A model generated the notes under the pieces. It made no database searches, was not told where the DNA came from, and saw nothing but the letters and a program-made list of their open reading frames with translations. From contig JAAZYT010000013.1 in the NCBI GenBank assembly GCA_014239505.1, positions 1 through 13,025 of the forward strand: a DNA stretch of 13,025 nucleotides, written 5' to 3'. The position numbers were made by a program, and so were the translations under genes. Positions 1 to 7,898 of this stretch are shown piece by piece. The first letter of the stretch is position 1; every line of letters starts with the position of its first letter. This DNA comes from Fidelibacterota bacterium. GTDB lineage: Bacteria; Fidelibacterota; Marinisomatia; Marinisomatales; TCS55.

Positions 1-1641
1 CTCTTCTATTTTTATAATACCAATTTCTTTAACCCAATTAGATCGAATCTTAAATGTATCAGGATATATATAAAACCATTCACTAGGTTGAAAAGGTATA
101 ACTGCACCAAATGTATATGATCCATTATTATCCTCATCAATTATTAATGATAAGCTATAAGCTCCTTCTGGTATACTTTTGAAAATAAATTTAAGGTTTG
201 TATCAATATGAGAATAGAAAAATTTAGATCTATCATTTAAAGATGTAAGCTTTAACAAAGTTTTGTTATGATTTTCGTTTATAAACCCCGATATCCCTCC
301 ATACCCTAATTTTTTTTCAGATTTAATAGGTATAGTTATTGTTGAGTCCAAAAAAAGTTTTCCTTCTATTGGCTTTAGTTTTTCTGAAATAATAGTAATA
401 TTATAATCTGTCTTCTCAACCCATCCAATTGAAGGCGTATAATTAATCTGAATAGGGTTAATCAAATTGGCTTTTTCAATTAATGTATCTGAATCTGTTA
501 TCATTATGATTGCACTATCTTCAATTTGAATTATTGGTTTTGAAAATACTATTGGTATTGAAGGTCCGCCTCCTTTTTCAACTCGAATGTTTTCTGTTCC
601 TTCAGGTTTAATCCTTTTAATGTTTGTAGTATCTCTTTTACCTGAAACTCTAAAATTAATTTTTTTCCTATCCAGACTTTCTATTTTAGAAAAAATATCT
701 AATTCTACTTTACCTTTTGCTAACGTATCATCTAAAATTAACAATGCACGTGTTTTATCTTGAATATCTCTAAATATTGATGGAAAAAATTGTTTATTAG
801 ACTCGTCTGTCAAAATAATATTATCAATATTAAGGCTATCTATTTCTTGGTTAAAATATATCCAACCCCACTTTTGCCCCGCCCATTCACCATGCGTTAA
901 TTTTATAGGAGGAGTCTGTTTTTTTACACGAAGTGGAATATGATTGATTTGACTTTTTTCTTCTAATTTATAAACTTTTTTTGAGCTTACTCCATATGCC
1001 ATACGATCTGGTATTAATTTATTACCTGAGGCACTACGATCCACTCCTAATATTACATAGTTTCCAGCAGCTAAATATTTAAATTCAAAATTACCTTCTT
1101 TATCAGCTTCTGTTACATATAATGGATCAGTAAAAAATATTGAGTCAGATAATTCTGAAGTTACTTTCCATAAATGTACTGCGTATTCTTCATCTCCATA
1201 TATACGACCAGAAATAATACCTTCATCAATAATATCACCTGTAGTAAAAGCTACTTGAAAAGATTGATCAATTGCTACTTTACGTTCATCTGTTAAATTT
1301 CTATTAATTGTCACTACATACGTTTGGTCACTAAGTAACGTATCTGGAAAATGTAAAATTAGTTTATCATCTTCATAAGTTATAGTAAGGGGCTCTTCTA
1401 ATCTTGGTGAAATTTTGATGGAATTTGGCACTGACTTTTCATCAATATATTCGGAGAATGAAAGAGTAACTTTACCACCTTTAAATTGTAGAGTCCCAGA
1501 TTCAGGATATGATGATATTAATTGTGGTGGAATTTCATCTTTTGGCCCACCTTCTGGTGCAGAAACGGCAGCACATGAATATATTAAGATTGATACATTC
1601 ACAAAAATAAAGGCAATTATAATATTCTTAAATAATCTCAA
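1..1641 (-). CDS. Ig-like-domain surface lipoprotein (3' end beyond window)
   Basis: This frame is open over all 547 codons to the left edge, so the stop lies outside; I translated it by hand. The start is TTG at 1641-1639, overlapping the TGA stop of sfsA (TTGA). No ATG or GTG is available earlier in the frame, and the TTG start gives a good lipoprotein signal: MRLFKN, a hydrophobic stretch, then Cys23. After the Cys comes the APEGGPKDEIPP motif (28-39), typical of FCB-group lipoproteins carrying a bacterial Ig-like (Big_5/SbsA-type) domain; here that domain spans about residues 37-135, ending in a FTTG strand. Two segments resemble transthyretin/carboxypeptidase-regulatory folds, at about 141-200 and 448-510 (the latter with DEDNNG). 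The last residues (FKIRSNWVKEIG) look like the family's C-terminus, so little is probably missing. The likely location is the outer membrane or periplasm. Its role is unknown; no catalytic motif was seen. Confidence 0.85.
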   Translation of the reverse strand, partial: MRLFKNIIIAFIFVNVSILIYSCAAVSAPEGGPKDEIPPQLISSYPESGTLQFKGGKVTLSFSEYIDEKSVPNSIKISPRLEEPLTITYEDDKLILHFPDTLLSDQTYVVTINRNLTDERKVAIDQSFQVAFTTGDIIDEGIISGRIYGDEEYAVHLWKVTSELSDSIFFTDPLYVTEADKEGNFEFKYLAAGNYVILGVDRSASGNKLIPDRMAYGVSSKKVYKLEEKSQINHIPLRVKKQTPPIKLTHGEWAGQKWGWIYFNQEIDSLNIDNIILTDESNKQFFPSIFRDIQDKTRALLILDDTLAKGKVELDIFSKIESLDRKKINFRVSGKRDTTNIKRIKPEGTENIRVEKGGGPSIPIVFSKPIIQIEDSAIIMITDSDTLIEKANLINPIQINYTPSIGWVEKTDYNITIISEKLKPIEGKLFLDSTITIPIKSEKKLGYGGISGFINENHNKTLLKLTSLNDRSKFFYSHIDTNLKFIFKSIPEGAYSLSLIIDEDNNGSYTFGAVIPFQPSEWFYIYPDTFKIRSNWVKEIGIIKIEE

Positions 1642-2363
1642 ATTATATTTTTCTTTGGACTTGGAGAACTTAAATCTACAGGAATTTCATTATTTATTGT
1701 CATCTCAGTCTCACTTAAGTTTGCAGTAATGCACCAGATATTTACTCCAGCTTTATTTGCCTCTAATAATGCGTTCCCAAATTTATAATCTCTTTCCCAC
1801 ATTGGCATGAATCTATCCGCATCTGGCCTTTGACATACAAAAAGTATTCCTGCTCCATATCCTTTACGCTTCAACTCAGTTAATGTTTTAGCATGCTTTG
1901 TTCCTCTTTCAGTAACAGCATCAGGAAATTTAGCTAATCTATTTTTGACAAATGTTACTGACTTCACTTCTAAATAATAATAAGCATCATCTTTATCTTT
2001 TAATAAAAAATCAAAGCGATGGTTCCCATAAACTACTTCAGGTTTTATTAATTTAAAATTATTGAACATTGGCAATGCTTTTTCCTTTAATGATTCTAAT
2101 ACAAATTGATTAGGCAAAGCAGAAACCAATGAAATTAATTGACCATGATGATTAACCATTACAGTAGAATATTTTGTTTTTCTTTTTGAACCTTTAGGCG
2201 CTGAACGCAATAGTACTTTTGCACCTTTAAAAAGCAATTCTTTTAAGCGTCCAGGGTCTGGTAAATGAGACTTTACTATTTTACCATTCACTAAAATATT
2301 AGTTATGAAACGATTAGGTCTTTCAATAAAAACACCTGATATCAATGGGCCTTTAATAATCAT
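1638..2363 (-). CDS. sfsA: SfsA family protein (sugar fermentation stimulation protein homologue)
   Basis: This is a 241-residue protein of normal length for SfsA. The N-terminal part has the OB-fold-like region with the signature HLPDPGRL (33-40). The C-terminal part has a PD-(D/E)XK nuclease-like core: RFDFLL with Asp118, then YLEVKSVT with Glu132 and Lys134, followed by FPDAVTERGTKH (146-157). These are the family's hallmark blocks. SfsA was first described in E. coli as a DNA-binding protein affecting maltose use; the nuclease-like fold suggests action on nucleic acid, but its cellular role is unsettled. The ATG at 2363 faces the divergent intergenic region, so this gene probably leads the minus-strand unit and is translationally coupled to the Ig-like lipoprotein behind it. 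The family assignment is firm; the biological role is not. Confidence 0.95.
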   Translation of the reverse strand: MIIKGPLISGVFIERPNRFITNILVNGKIVKSHLPDPGRLKELLFKGAKVLLRSAPKGSKRKTKYSTVMVNHHGQLISLVSALPNQFVLESLKEKALPMFNNFKLIKPEVVYGNHRFDFLLKDKDDAYYYLEVKSVTFVKNRLAKFPDAVTERGTKHAKTLTELKRKGYGAGILFVCQRPDADRFMPMWERDYKFGNALLEANKAGVNIWCITANLSETEMTINNEIPVDLSSPSPKKNII

Positions 2364-2502
2364 TTAATATATAGCATATGATGCAGAATTTACGTTCATC
2401 CCACAATATTCTTATTAGATTAGGTATTATAAAATTTTATTTTGTTTTTTAATAGTTATCCGTATTTTATTTTATAATTATAGATAATAAACATATAATC
2501 TT
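2364..2502. promoter_or_regulatory. Divergent intergenic region, sfsA / tyrosine-catabolic operon
   Basis: These 139 very AT-rich bases lie between two divergent gene starts and are the only place in the left two-thirds of the window where promoters for both units could sit. A TATAAT is present on the plus strand at 2473-2478, about 25 bases before the GTG of the Lrp-type gene. A TATAAT on the minus strand (ATTATA at 2426-2431) lies upstream of sfsA. I see no convincing -35 box at normal spacing for either, so both -10 calls are weak in such AT-rich DNA. Lrp/AsnC proteins often bind next to their own gene, so an operator here is plausible, but I found no clear palindrome. Confidence 0.4.
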
Positions 2503-2961
2503 GTGCAATTAGATAATATAGACAAAGGAATATTGGAAGAACTTCAGCTTAATGCTAGAATCACTAATTCTGATTTAGCCAAGCGTATAAAACTTTCACC
2601 ATCAAGCACATTAGAGCGTGTAAAAAAATTAGAAGCAAGCGGACTAATCCAACAATATGTTACTCTTTTAAACACCCAAAAAGCAGGTTATACATGTATC
2701 ACATTCGTTGAGGTCACATTAGCACGGCATGGTGAAACTCCAGTGGAAAATTTTTATAAATCAATTTCAATAATAGATGAAGTTCTAGAATGTTACCATA
2801 TAACAGGGAAAGGTGATTTTCTTTTAAAGGTTGCTACACGTGATATTGCACATTATGATCAACTTGTACTTCATAGTTTATCCGCTCTCTCAAACGTTCA
2901 ACATCTAAAAACATCAGTTGTTCTTTCAACTTTTAAATATAAAACTAAATTGACAGTCTAA
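2503..2961 (+). CDS. Lrp/AsnC-family transcriptional regulator
   Basis: This is a 152-residue protein of standard Lrp/AsnC length. The N-terminal helix-turn-helix (about 4-50) contains LDNIDKGILEELQLNARI and LAKRIKLSPSSTLERVKKLEASGLI. The C-terminal RAM ligand-binding/oligomerisation domain covers about 66-141, with the conserved TGKGDFLLKV (101-110). The start is GTG; an in-frame TAA lies only four codons upstream and no other start fits. No Shine-Dalgarno sequence is visible. Its stop overlaps the next gene's ATG (TAATG), so it is translationally coupled to the aminotransferase. It is first in the operon. Family knowledge says such proteins sense amino acids or related small molecules, so a tyrosine- or phenylalanine-responsive local regulator is the natural inference; whether it activates or represses cannot be read from the sequence. 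Confidence 0.93.
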   Translation: MQLDNIDKGILEELQLNARITNSDLAKRIKLSPSSTLERVKKLEASGLIQQYVTLLNTQKAGYTCITFVEVTLARHGETPVENFYKSISIIDEVLECYHITGKGDFLLKVATRDIAHYDQLVLHSLSALSNVQHLKTSVVLSTFKYKTKLTV

Positions 2962-4046
2962 TGCCTTTAGTTCCGCCTTATATTCAAAATTTATCAAATT
3001 ATGTTCCTGGTCAATCAATTGAACAACTTGAACGTGAGGGAATTAAAAATATATATAAATTAGCATCGAATGAAAATTCACTGGGACCTTCTCCAATGGC
3101 TATTGAAGCAATCAAAAAAAGCTTGAAAAATATTCATCGTTATCCTGATATGGTAGGTTATGATCTAAGAACAAAACTTGCTAAAAAGTTTAATATAAAA
3201 ATGGATAACGTTATTTTAGGTGCCGGTAGTGAAGGCATAATATCAACAATAATGAGAACCTTTTTACTCAATGATGATGAGTTAATATCAGCTGAAAATT
3301 CATTTATAGGTTTTAAAGTTTTAGCTGATGCTTCTGGTAAAAAAGTTAATTGGGTTCCTATGAAAAATTATAAATATAATCTTGAAGCAATGGCAGAAAA
3401 AGTAACGGAATACACTAAAATTATTTACATTGCTAATCCAGATAATCCTACGGGGACATATATAACTAGAAAAGAATTTGATGCATTTTACAAACACATA
3501 CCAGAAAGAGTACTAATCATTTTAGATGAAGCATATTTTGAATTTGCACAATCTGAACTTGATTACCCTGATTCTATGACGTATCGTTATGACAACGTAA
3601 TTACCCTGCGGACATTTTCAAAAGCTTATGGACTAGCTGGATTGAGAATTGGGTATGGATTTGCTCACGACACGCTCATAAGGAACTTGATGAAAGTAAA
3701 AGAACCATTTGAGCCATCCCTAATTGCACTTGCGGGAGGGATGGCAGCAATGGATGATCATTCTTTTCTTGAAGATACCTTGTCAATGAATAAAACTGGC
3801 TATAATTACTTTAATAAAGAATTAAATAGTTTAGGTATAAAAACTATACCTAGCGTTGCTAATTTTATTACCACTGTTTGGGATACTGAAGATCAAGCAG
3901 AAAAAATAACAACAAATCTATTAAAAAAAGGAATTGTCGTTCGAAATTTGCATCCATTTGGTTGGTCAAAGTGTATTCGTATTTCAATTGGTACAGATAA
4001 TGAGAATCAAAAGACGATTTCTACTCTAAAAGGATTGATATCTTAA
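2961..4046 (+). CDS. HisC-like class I/II PLP aminotransferase, probably aromatic amino acid transaminase
   Basis: This is a 361-residue fold-type I aminotransferase of the histidinol-phosphate (HisC) group. Visible PLP-site features are KLASNENSLGPSP (33-45), the NPDNPTG motif with Asn162 (159-165), DEAYFEF with Asp189 and Tyr192, the Schiff-base Lys221 in TFSKAYGLAGLRIGY, Arg229, and the substrate-carboxylate Arg340 in CIRISIG. HisC-like enzymes act on histidinol phosphate and commonly also on tyrosine and phenylalanine. No other histidine-biosynthesis gene is nearby, and the next gene consumes 4-hydroxyphenylpyruvate, so I infer that this enzyme makes that keto acid from tyrosine. An automatic annotation as hisC is possible and a dual role cannot be excluded. 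It overlaps the regulator gene by one base and ends six bases before hppD. Confidence 0.9.
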   Translation: MPLVPPYIQNLSNYVPGQSIEQLEREGIKNIYKLASNENSLGPSPMAIEAIKKSLKNIHRYPDMVGYDLRTKLAKKFNIKMDNVILGAGSEGIISTIMRTFLLNDDELISAENSFIGFKVLADASGKKVNWVPMKNYKYNLEAMAEKVTEYTKIIYIANPDNPTGTYITRKEFDAFYKHIPERVLIILDEAYFEFAQSELDYPDSMTYRYDNVITLRTFSKAYGLAGLRIGYGFAHDTLIRNLMKVKEPFEPSLIALAGGMAAMDDHSFLEDTLSMNKTGYNYFNKELNSLGIKTIPSVANFITTVWDTEDQAEKITTNLLKKGIVVRNLHPFGWSKCIRISIGTDNENQKTISTLKGLIS

Positions 4047-4052
4047 TCAGCA

Positions 4053-5141
4053 ATGAATGACTATAAAATAAACTCATTTGACCATTGTGAATTATATGTA
4101 GGTAATGCAAAACAAGCAGCTCATTACTATCAAAGCTGTCTTGGATTTCAACCTATAGCATACCAAGGCCTTGAAACAGGTAATCGAGAAAAAGTTAGCT
4201 ACGTTTTAAAACAAAATCAAGTTTGGTTTGTATTAAGCTCACCGCTAAGACCTGGAACAGAAATTGGGAAACATATAGATGAACATGGAGATGGGGTAAA
4301 AGACATATCTTTTTCAGTTGACAATGCTGAAAACGCATGGAAGGCAACAACACATAATGGCGCAGAAAGTGTTCTTAAACCAACTTTGATTGAAGATGAA
4401 AAAGGTGAAGCTATAATTTCTACAATTAAAACTTATGGAGATACTACTCACACTTTTATTGAACGCAATAATTATAAAGGGGTCTTTCTACCAGGCTATA
4501 AAGTTATGGATATAGATTCCGTTGCTGAACCTACAGGTATTGTGCATGTTGATCATGTAGTTGGAAACCAGCCTAAAGGTCATATGACCTCTGTATGCAA
4601 TTTTTATGAAAAAGTTTTTGGTTGGCATCGATTTTGGTCTGTCGATGATAAAGATGTTTCTACAGAATATAGTTCTCTTCAATCTATTGTTATGGCTAAT
4701 GATAATGAAAAAATAAAAATGCCAATTAATGAACCAGCTGATGGGCTAAAAAAATCACAAATTCAAGAATTTATTGAATCATATACTGGTCCTGGTGTTC
4801 AACATATAGCCATGTCAACAAGAGATATCATTTCAACAGTTACCAAACTTCGAAACAATGGTGTAGAGTTTTTATCTACACCAAAAACCTATTATGATAC
4901 ACTTAAAAGTAGAGTCGATGAATTTGAAGAAGATATCAATATATTATCAGAACTAGGTATATTAGTGGATTGTGACGAAAACGGATATATGCTTCAAATT
5001 TTTACAAAACCTATCCAGGATCGACCTACCCTTTTCTTTGAAATTATTCAAAGAAAAGGGTCAAATAGTTTTGGGAAAGGTAATTTTAGAGCTCTCTTTG
5101 AGTCTATTGAAAGAGAACAGGCGTTAAGAGGAAATTTATAA
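4053..5141 (+). CDS. hppD: 4-hydroxyphenylpyruvate dioxygenase
   Basis: This is a 362-residue, two-domain vicinal-oxygen-chelate protein. It converts 4-hydroxyphenylpyruvate and O2 to homogentisate and CO2 at a non-haem Fe(II). The catalytic C-terminal half carries the iron ligands His168 (VHVDHVVGN), His251 (GPGVQHIA) and Glu330 (LFFEIIQR), in the order and approximate spacing of the Pseudomonas triad. The segment with GNFRALFESIE (343-353), which closes the active site, is intact. The relative 4-hydroxymandelate synthase is unlikely, because the neighbours are homogentisate-pathway genes. The start ATG lies six bases after the aminotransferase stop; the stop TAA directly abuts the ATG of the next gene. 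A perfect inverted repeat lies inside the coding sequence around the Glu330 codon (separate entry). Confidence 0.96.
   Translation: MNDYKINSFDHCELYVGNAKQAAHYYQSCLGFQPIAYQGLETGNREKVSYVLKQNQVWFVLSSPLRPGTEIGKHIDEHGDGVKDISFSVDNAENAWKATTHNGAESVLKPTLIEDEKGEAIISTIKTYGDTTHTFIERNNYKGVFLPGYKVMDIDSVAEPTGIVHVDHVVGNQPKGHMTSVCNFYEKVFGWHRFWSVDDKDVSTEYSSLQSIVMANDNEKIKMPINEPADGLKKSQIQEFIESYTGPGVQHIAMSTRDIISTVTKLRNNGVEFLSTPKTYYDTLKSRVDEFEEDINILSELGILVDCDENGYMLQIFTKPIQDRPTLFFEIIQRKGSNSFGKGNFRALFESIEREQALRGNL
5028..5061. repeat. Perfect 15-bp inverted repeat with 4-base loop inside hppD
   Basis: The left arm at 5028-5042 (ACCCTTTTCTTTGAA) is the exact reverse complement of the right arm at 5047-5061, with loop ATTA at 5043-5046. 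The arms cover the conserved codons for PTLFFEIIQRKG, including the iron-ligand Glu330. No T-run follows on either strand, so it does not look like an intrinsic terminator. It could fold as an mRNA hairpin or DNA cruciform, or be a chance product of a constrained peptide plus AT-biased codon choice. Confidence 0.9.
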
Positions 5142-6107
5142 ATGAAATTTGTAACATTTAAAACACAAGAAGCGAAAGAAACAAGATTTGGATTTAAATC
5201 TTCTGAAAGAATCATTGATATTGGACTCGTTGCTAAATGGCTACATGAAAAAAATAATGATGATAGGTTTATTAATATTCCAACGTCCTTGCATAAAGCT
5301 CTTGAAAATTGGGATGAAAATTTTAATCTATTAAAAATTCTTGAATCTTCTTATCTAAAAGAGGATCAAAACTCATATTCTTTTAAAGAATCAGAATTAA
5401 TTATTCTACCTCCAATAATAAATCCACCAGCATTTCGAGACTTCTATGCTTTTGAACAACATGTTAAAGCTGCTCGAAAATTAAGAAATTTAGAAATGCA
5501 TCCAGATTGGTATAAAATACCTATATTTTATTTTTCAAATCCTAATTGCTGTTTTGGTCATGGTGAAAATATCCCTTACCCAAATAATACAACTGAACTT
5601 GATTTTGAACTTGAGTTTGCTGTTATTATTGGAAATGGTGGTTCAAATCTTAGATCAAACGAAGCTGGCAAAGTCATTGCGGGTTATACAATTTTAAATG
5701 ACTGGTCATCACGCAACCTTCAAAGAGACGAAATGCCCATGAGCCTTGGCCCTGCAAAAGGTAAAGATTTTGCTTCAAGTTTTGGACCTTATATGGTTAC
5801 TCCTGATGAAATAGAATCAGCAAGAAAAAAAGATGGCAAACTACACCTTCAAATGACATGCCATGTAAATGGGGAGAAAATTTCTGATGGAAACACCAAT
5901 GATCTTTATCACTCATTTGAAACAATGATTGAACGTGCAAGCATGAATACGAAACTAATGCCAGGCGAGTATATAGGTTCAGGGACAGTTGGTACCGGCT
6001 GCATATTAGAGTTGCGTCCAGAGAATACTGGAGGTTGGCTCAATAAGGGAGACGTTGTGACTTTAGAAATAGAACGACTGGGAATTTTAGAAAACAAAAT
6101 CGTATAA
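5142..6107 (+). CDS. fahA: Fumarylacetoacetate hydrolase (fumarylacetoacetase)
   Basis: This is a 321-residue FAH-superfamily protein. It cleaves a carbon-carbon bond of fumarylacetoacetate to give fumarate and acetoacetate, the last step of the homogentisate route. The residues line up with mouse FAH: Asp100 and His107 (FRDFYAFEQH) match Asp126 and catalytic His133 with the same seven-residue spacing; Glu156 and Glu158 (DFELEFA) match the second and third metal ligands; Asp187 and Gln194 (LNDWSSRNLQ) match Asp233 and Gln240; Lys208 in GKDF matches Lys253. It is shorter than the roughly 420-residue animal enzyme, as is usual for bacterial members. The ATG follows the hppD stop with no gap, and the stop lies six bases before hmgA. 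Other FAH-superfamily activities (acylpyruvase, hydratase) are possible in general but unlikely in this operon. Confidence 0.93.
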   Translation: MKFVTFKTQEAKETRFGFKSSERIIDIGLVAKWLHEKNNDDRFINIPTSLHKALENWDENFNLLKILESSYLKEDQNSYSFKESELIILPPIINPPAFRDFYAFEQHVKAARKLRNLEMHPDWYKIPIFYFSNPNCCFGHGENIPYPNNTTELDFELEFAVIIGNGGSNLRSNEAGKVIAGYTILNDWSSRNLQRDEMPMSLGPAKGKDFASSFGPYMVTPDEIESARKKDGKLHLQMTCHVNGEKISDGNTNDLYHSFETMIERASMNTKLMPGEYIGSGTVGTGCILELRPENTGGWLNKGDVVTLEIERLGILENKIV

Positions 6108-6113
6108 TCTATC

Positions 6114-7262
6114 ATGCCATTTTACCAAAAAAACGGAGAGACTCCTGATAAGCGTCATATACAGTTTAGAAATAAAGATGGAGACCTTTATTGGGAAGAA
6201 CTTATAAGTCGTGAAGGATTTAGCGATATTTACTCAAACGTTTATCACTTAAATCCACCAACAGCTATAAAAACAGTTGGTGATATTATTTTATCTTCTT
6301 TGGACTCAAATAATAAAGAACACCAACATCATCATCTTAAAACACGCGACCTTAATTTAAAGGGAGATGCAATTGATTCTCGTGAAACCTTATTTTTTAA
6401 TTCAGATGTAATATTATCTAAAGCTATGATATCAAAAAACATGGATTATTATTACCGAAATGGTCATCATGATGAATGTTTATTTATTCATCAAGGCAGT
6501 GGAAAACTTTTAACAAATTTTGGAACTCTTGACTTAAATCCTGGAGATTATGCTATTATACCCCGTGGTGTTATTTGGCAAATTGATGTAAAAGATACAA
6601 TAGAAATTCTAGTTATTGAGACAGCCGGACCTATTAAAACACCAAAGCGTTATAGAAATAATGCCGGTCAATTATTAGAATTTGCACCTTTTAGTGAACG
6701 TGATATTAAAGTTCCAAAGCTCACTCCAACAATTAATGGTGGCCCTGTTAATGTTAAGGTAAAGCTACGTCAAGGAATTCAATCCTATGAGTATAAATAT
6801 AACCCTTTTGATGTTGTAGGGTGGGATGGATATCTTTTTCCATGGGTTTTTAATATACATGACTTTATGCCTATAACTGGGAAGGTTCATCAACCACCAC
6901 CTGTGCACCAAGTCTTACAAGCTCCAGGATTAGTGATATGTAATTTTGTACCAAGATTATTTGACTATCACCCTAAAGCAATACCTGCACCTTATGCTCA
7001 TAGCAATGTAGACTCTGATGAAATTTTATATTATGTATCTGGAGATTTTATGAGTCGAAAAGGTGTTGAACATGGCTCAATTACTTTTCATCCGGCTGGA
7101 TTACCGCATGGTCCTCAACCTGGAAAAATTGAAGCTTCATTAAATGCAAAAGAAGCTGATGAGCTTGCAGTTATGATAGATACTTTTAAACCGTTAGAAA
7201 TGACAAGCTCAGCAGACAATATTGATGATAAAAATTATTCTCTATCATGGATCGATGAATAA
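6114..7262 (+). CDS. hmgA: Homogentisate 1,2-dioxygenase, short bacterial type
   Basis: This is a 382-residue bicupin that should open the ring of homogentisate with O2 to give maleylacetoacetate. It is clearly shorter than the roughly 445-residue human enzyme and belongs to the divergent bacterial group. The probable iron site is His296 and Glu303 in YAHSNVDSDEILYYV, and His332 in HPAGLPHGP. The human motif is HRNCMSE, with Glu six residues after His; here the Glu is seven after and an Asp sits at +6, so the exact ligand should be treated with care. VHQPPPVHQ (258-266) lies where the active-site His of this family is expected. The first cupin (about 115-170) has HHDECLFIHQGSGKL and LNPGDYAIIPRGVIW. 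The stop overlaps the next ATG (TAATG). Confidence 0.92.
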   Translation: MPFYQKNGETPDKRHIQFRNKDGDLYWEELISREGFSDIYSNVYHLNPPTAIKTVGDIILSSLDSNNKEHQHHHLKTRDLNLKGDAIDSRETLFFNSDVILSKAMISKNMDYYYRNGHHDECLFIHQGSGKLLTNFGTLDLNPGDYAIIPRGVIWQIDVKDTIEILVIETAGPIKTPKRYRNNAGQLLEFAPFSERDIKVPKLTPTINGGPVNVKVKLRQGIQSYEYKYNPFDVVGWDGYLFPWVFNIHDFMPITGKVHQPPPVHQVLQAPGLVICNFVPRLFDYHPKAIPAPYAHSNVDSDEILYYVSGDFMSRKGVEHGSITFHPAGLPHGPQPGKIEASLNAKEADELAVMIDTFKPLEMTSSADNIDDKNYSLSWIDE

Positions 7263-7882
7263 TGAATATTGATCCAACAAAACAATCTTTTCAAGAAAAT
7301 CATAAACTAATGATTGGCTCAATAGTACCACGACCTATTGCTTTTGTATCTACTAAATCAACTAATGGAATATTAAATCTAGCACCATTTTCTTATTTTA
7401 ATGGAGTTTGCTCAAAGCCACCCACTATAATGTTTGCTCCAGCTAGGCGTGGCTATGATGGATTAACAAAGGATACGCTAAATAATATTCGTAGTACTAA
7501 AGAGTTTGTGGTAAACTTAGTATCCGAAGAGATTGTGGAACCTATGGTGGAATGCGCTACAGATTACGATAAAGAAATTGATGAATTTAAAATTTCTAAT
7601 CTCACCCCTATTGACTCAGATAAAATATCATCACCAAGGGTAAAAGAATCTAAAGTGAGTTATGAGTGTGAATTAAATACCATAGTTGAAATTGGCGAAG
7701 CTGAACCTGGTGCAGGATTTGTAGTTATTGGAACAATTGTAATGTTCCATATTCAAGATGATGTGTATAATGATGGCCGAATTGATTTAAAAGCATTAAA
7801 TCCTATAGGGCGCTTAGCTGGTAATAGCTATACACGAGTTTCTGATAACTTTAAAGTTGTCAGAAAAATTAAACCCGATTAA
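7262..7882 (+). CDS. Flavin reductase-like FMN-binding split-barrel protein
   Basis: This is a 206-residue protein of the flavin-reductase-like/DIM6-NTAB split-barrel family. Recognisable blocks are IGSIVPRPIAFVST (18-31), NLAPFSYFNGVCSKPPTIMF (39-58) with the FMN-phosphate-binding Ser/Asn region, and KEFVVNLVSEEIVEPM (80-95). Near the C-terminus, LNPIGRLAGNSYTRV (179-193) is the usual closing motif. Such proteins bind FMN and often reduce flavin for a partner oxygenase, but no flavin-dependent oxygenase is encoded here, and neither HPPD nor HmgA needs flavin. Its job in tyrosine breakdown is therefore unknown; related proteins also sit in tyrosine clusters of other FCB bacteria as far as I recall. 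It is coupled to hmgA by a TAATG overlap. Confidence 0.87.
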   Translation: MNIDPTKQSFQENHKLMIGSIVPRPIAFVSTKSTNGILNLAPFSYFNGVCSKPPTIMFAPARRGYDGLTKDTLNNIRSTKEFVVNLVSEEIVEPMVECATDYDKEIDEFKISNLTPIDSDKISSPRVKESKVSYECELNTIVEIGEAEPGAGFVVIGTIVMFHIQDDVYNDGRIDLKALNPIGRLAGNSYTRVSDNFKVVRKIKPD

Positions 7883-7898
7883 TATATAATTTTTACCA

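Noticed and set aside
1415..1729. Plus-strand open frame of 104 codons
   Set aside because: It lies antisense to the Ig-like lipoprotein and sfsA frames, which have clear family motifs; no signal of its own.
4488..4682. Minus-strand open frame of 64 codons within hppD
   Set aside because: Antisense to a firmly identified enzyme; no start signal or family resemblance.
5028..5061. Intrinsic terminator within hppD
   Set aside because: The hairpin is perfect but no T-run follows on either strand and it sits inside the reading frame well before the stop.
5909..6115. Minus-strand open frame of 68 codons over the end of fahA
   Set aside because: Shadow of the fahA coding sequence; no recognisable protein features.
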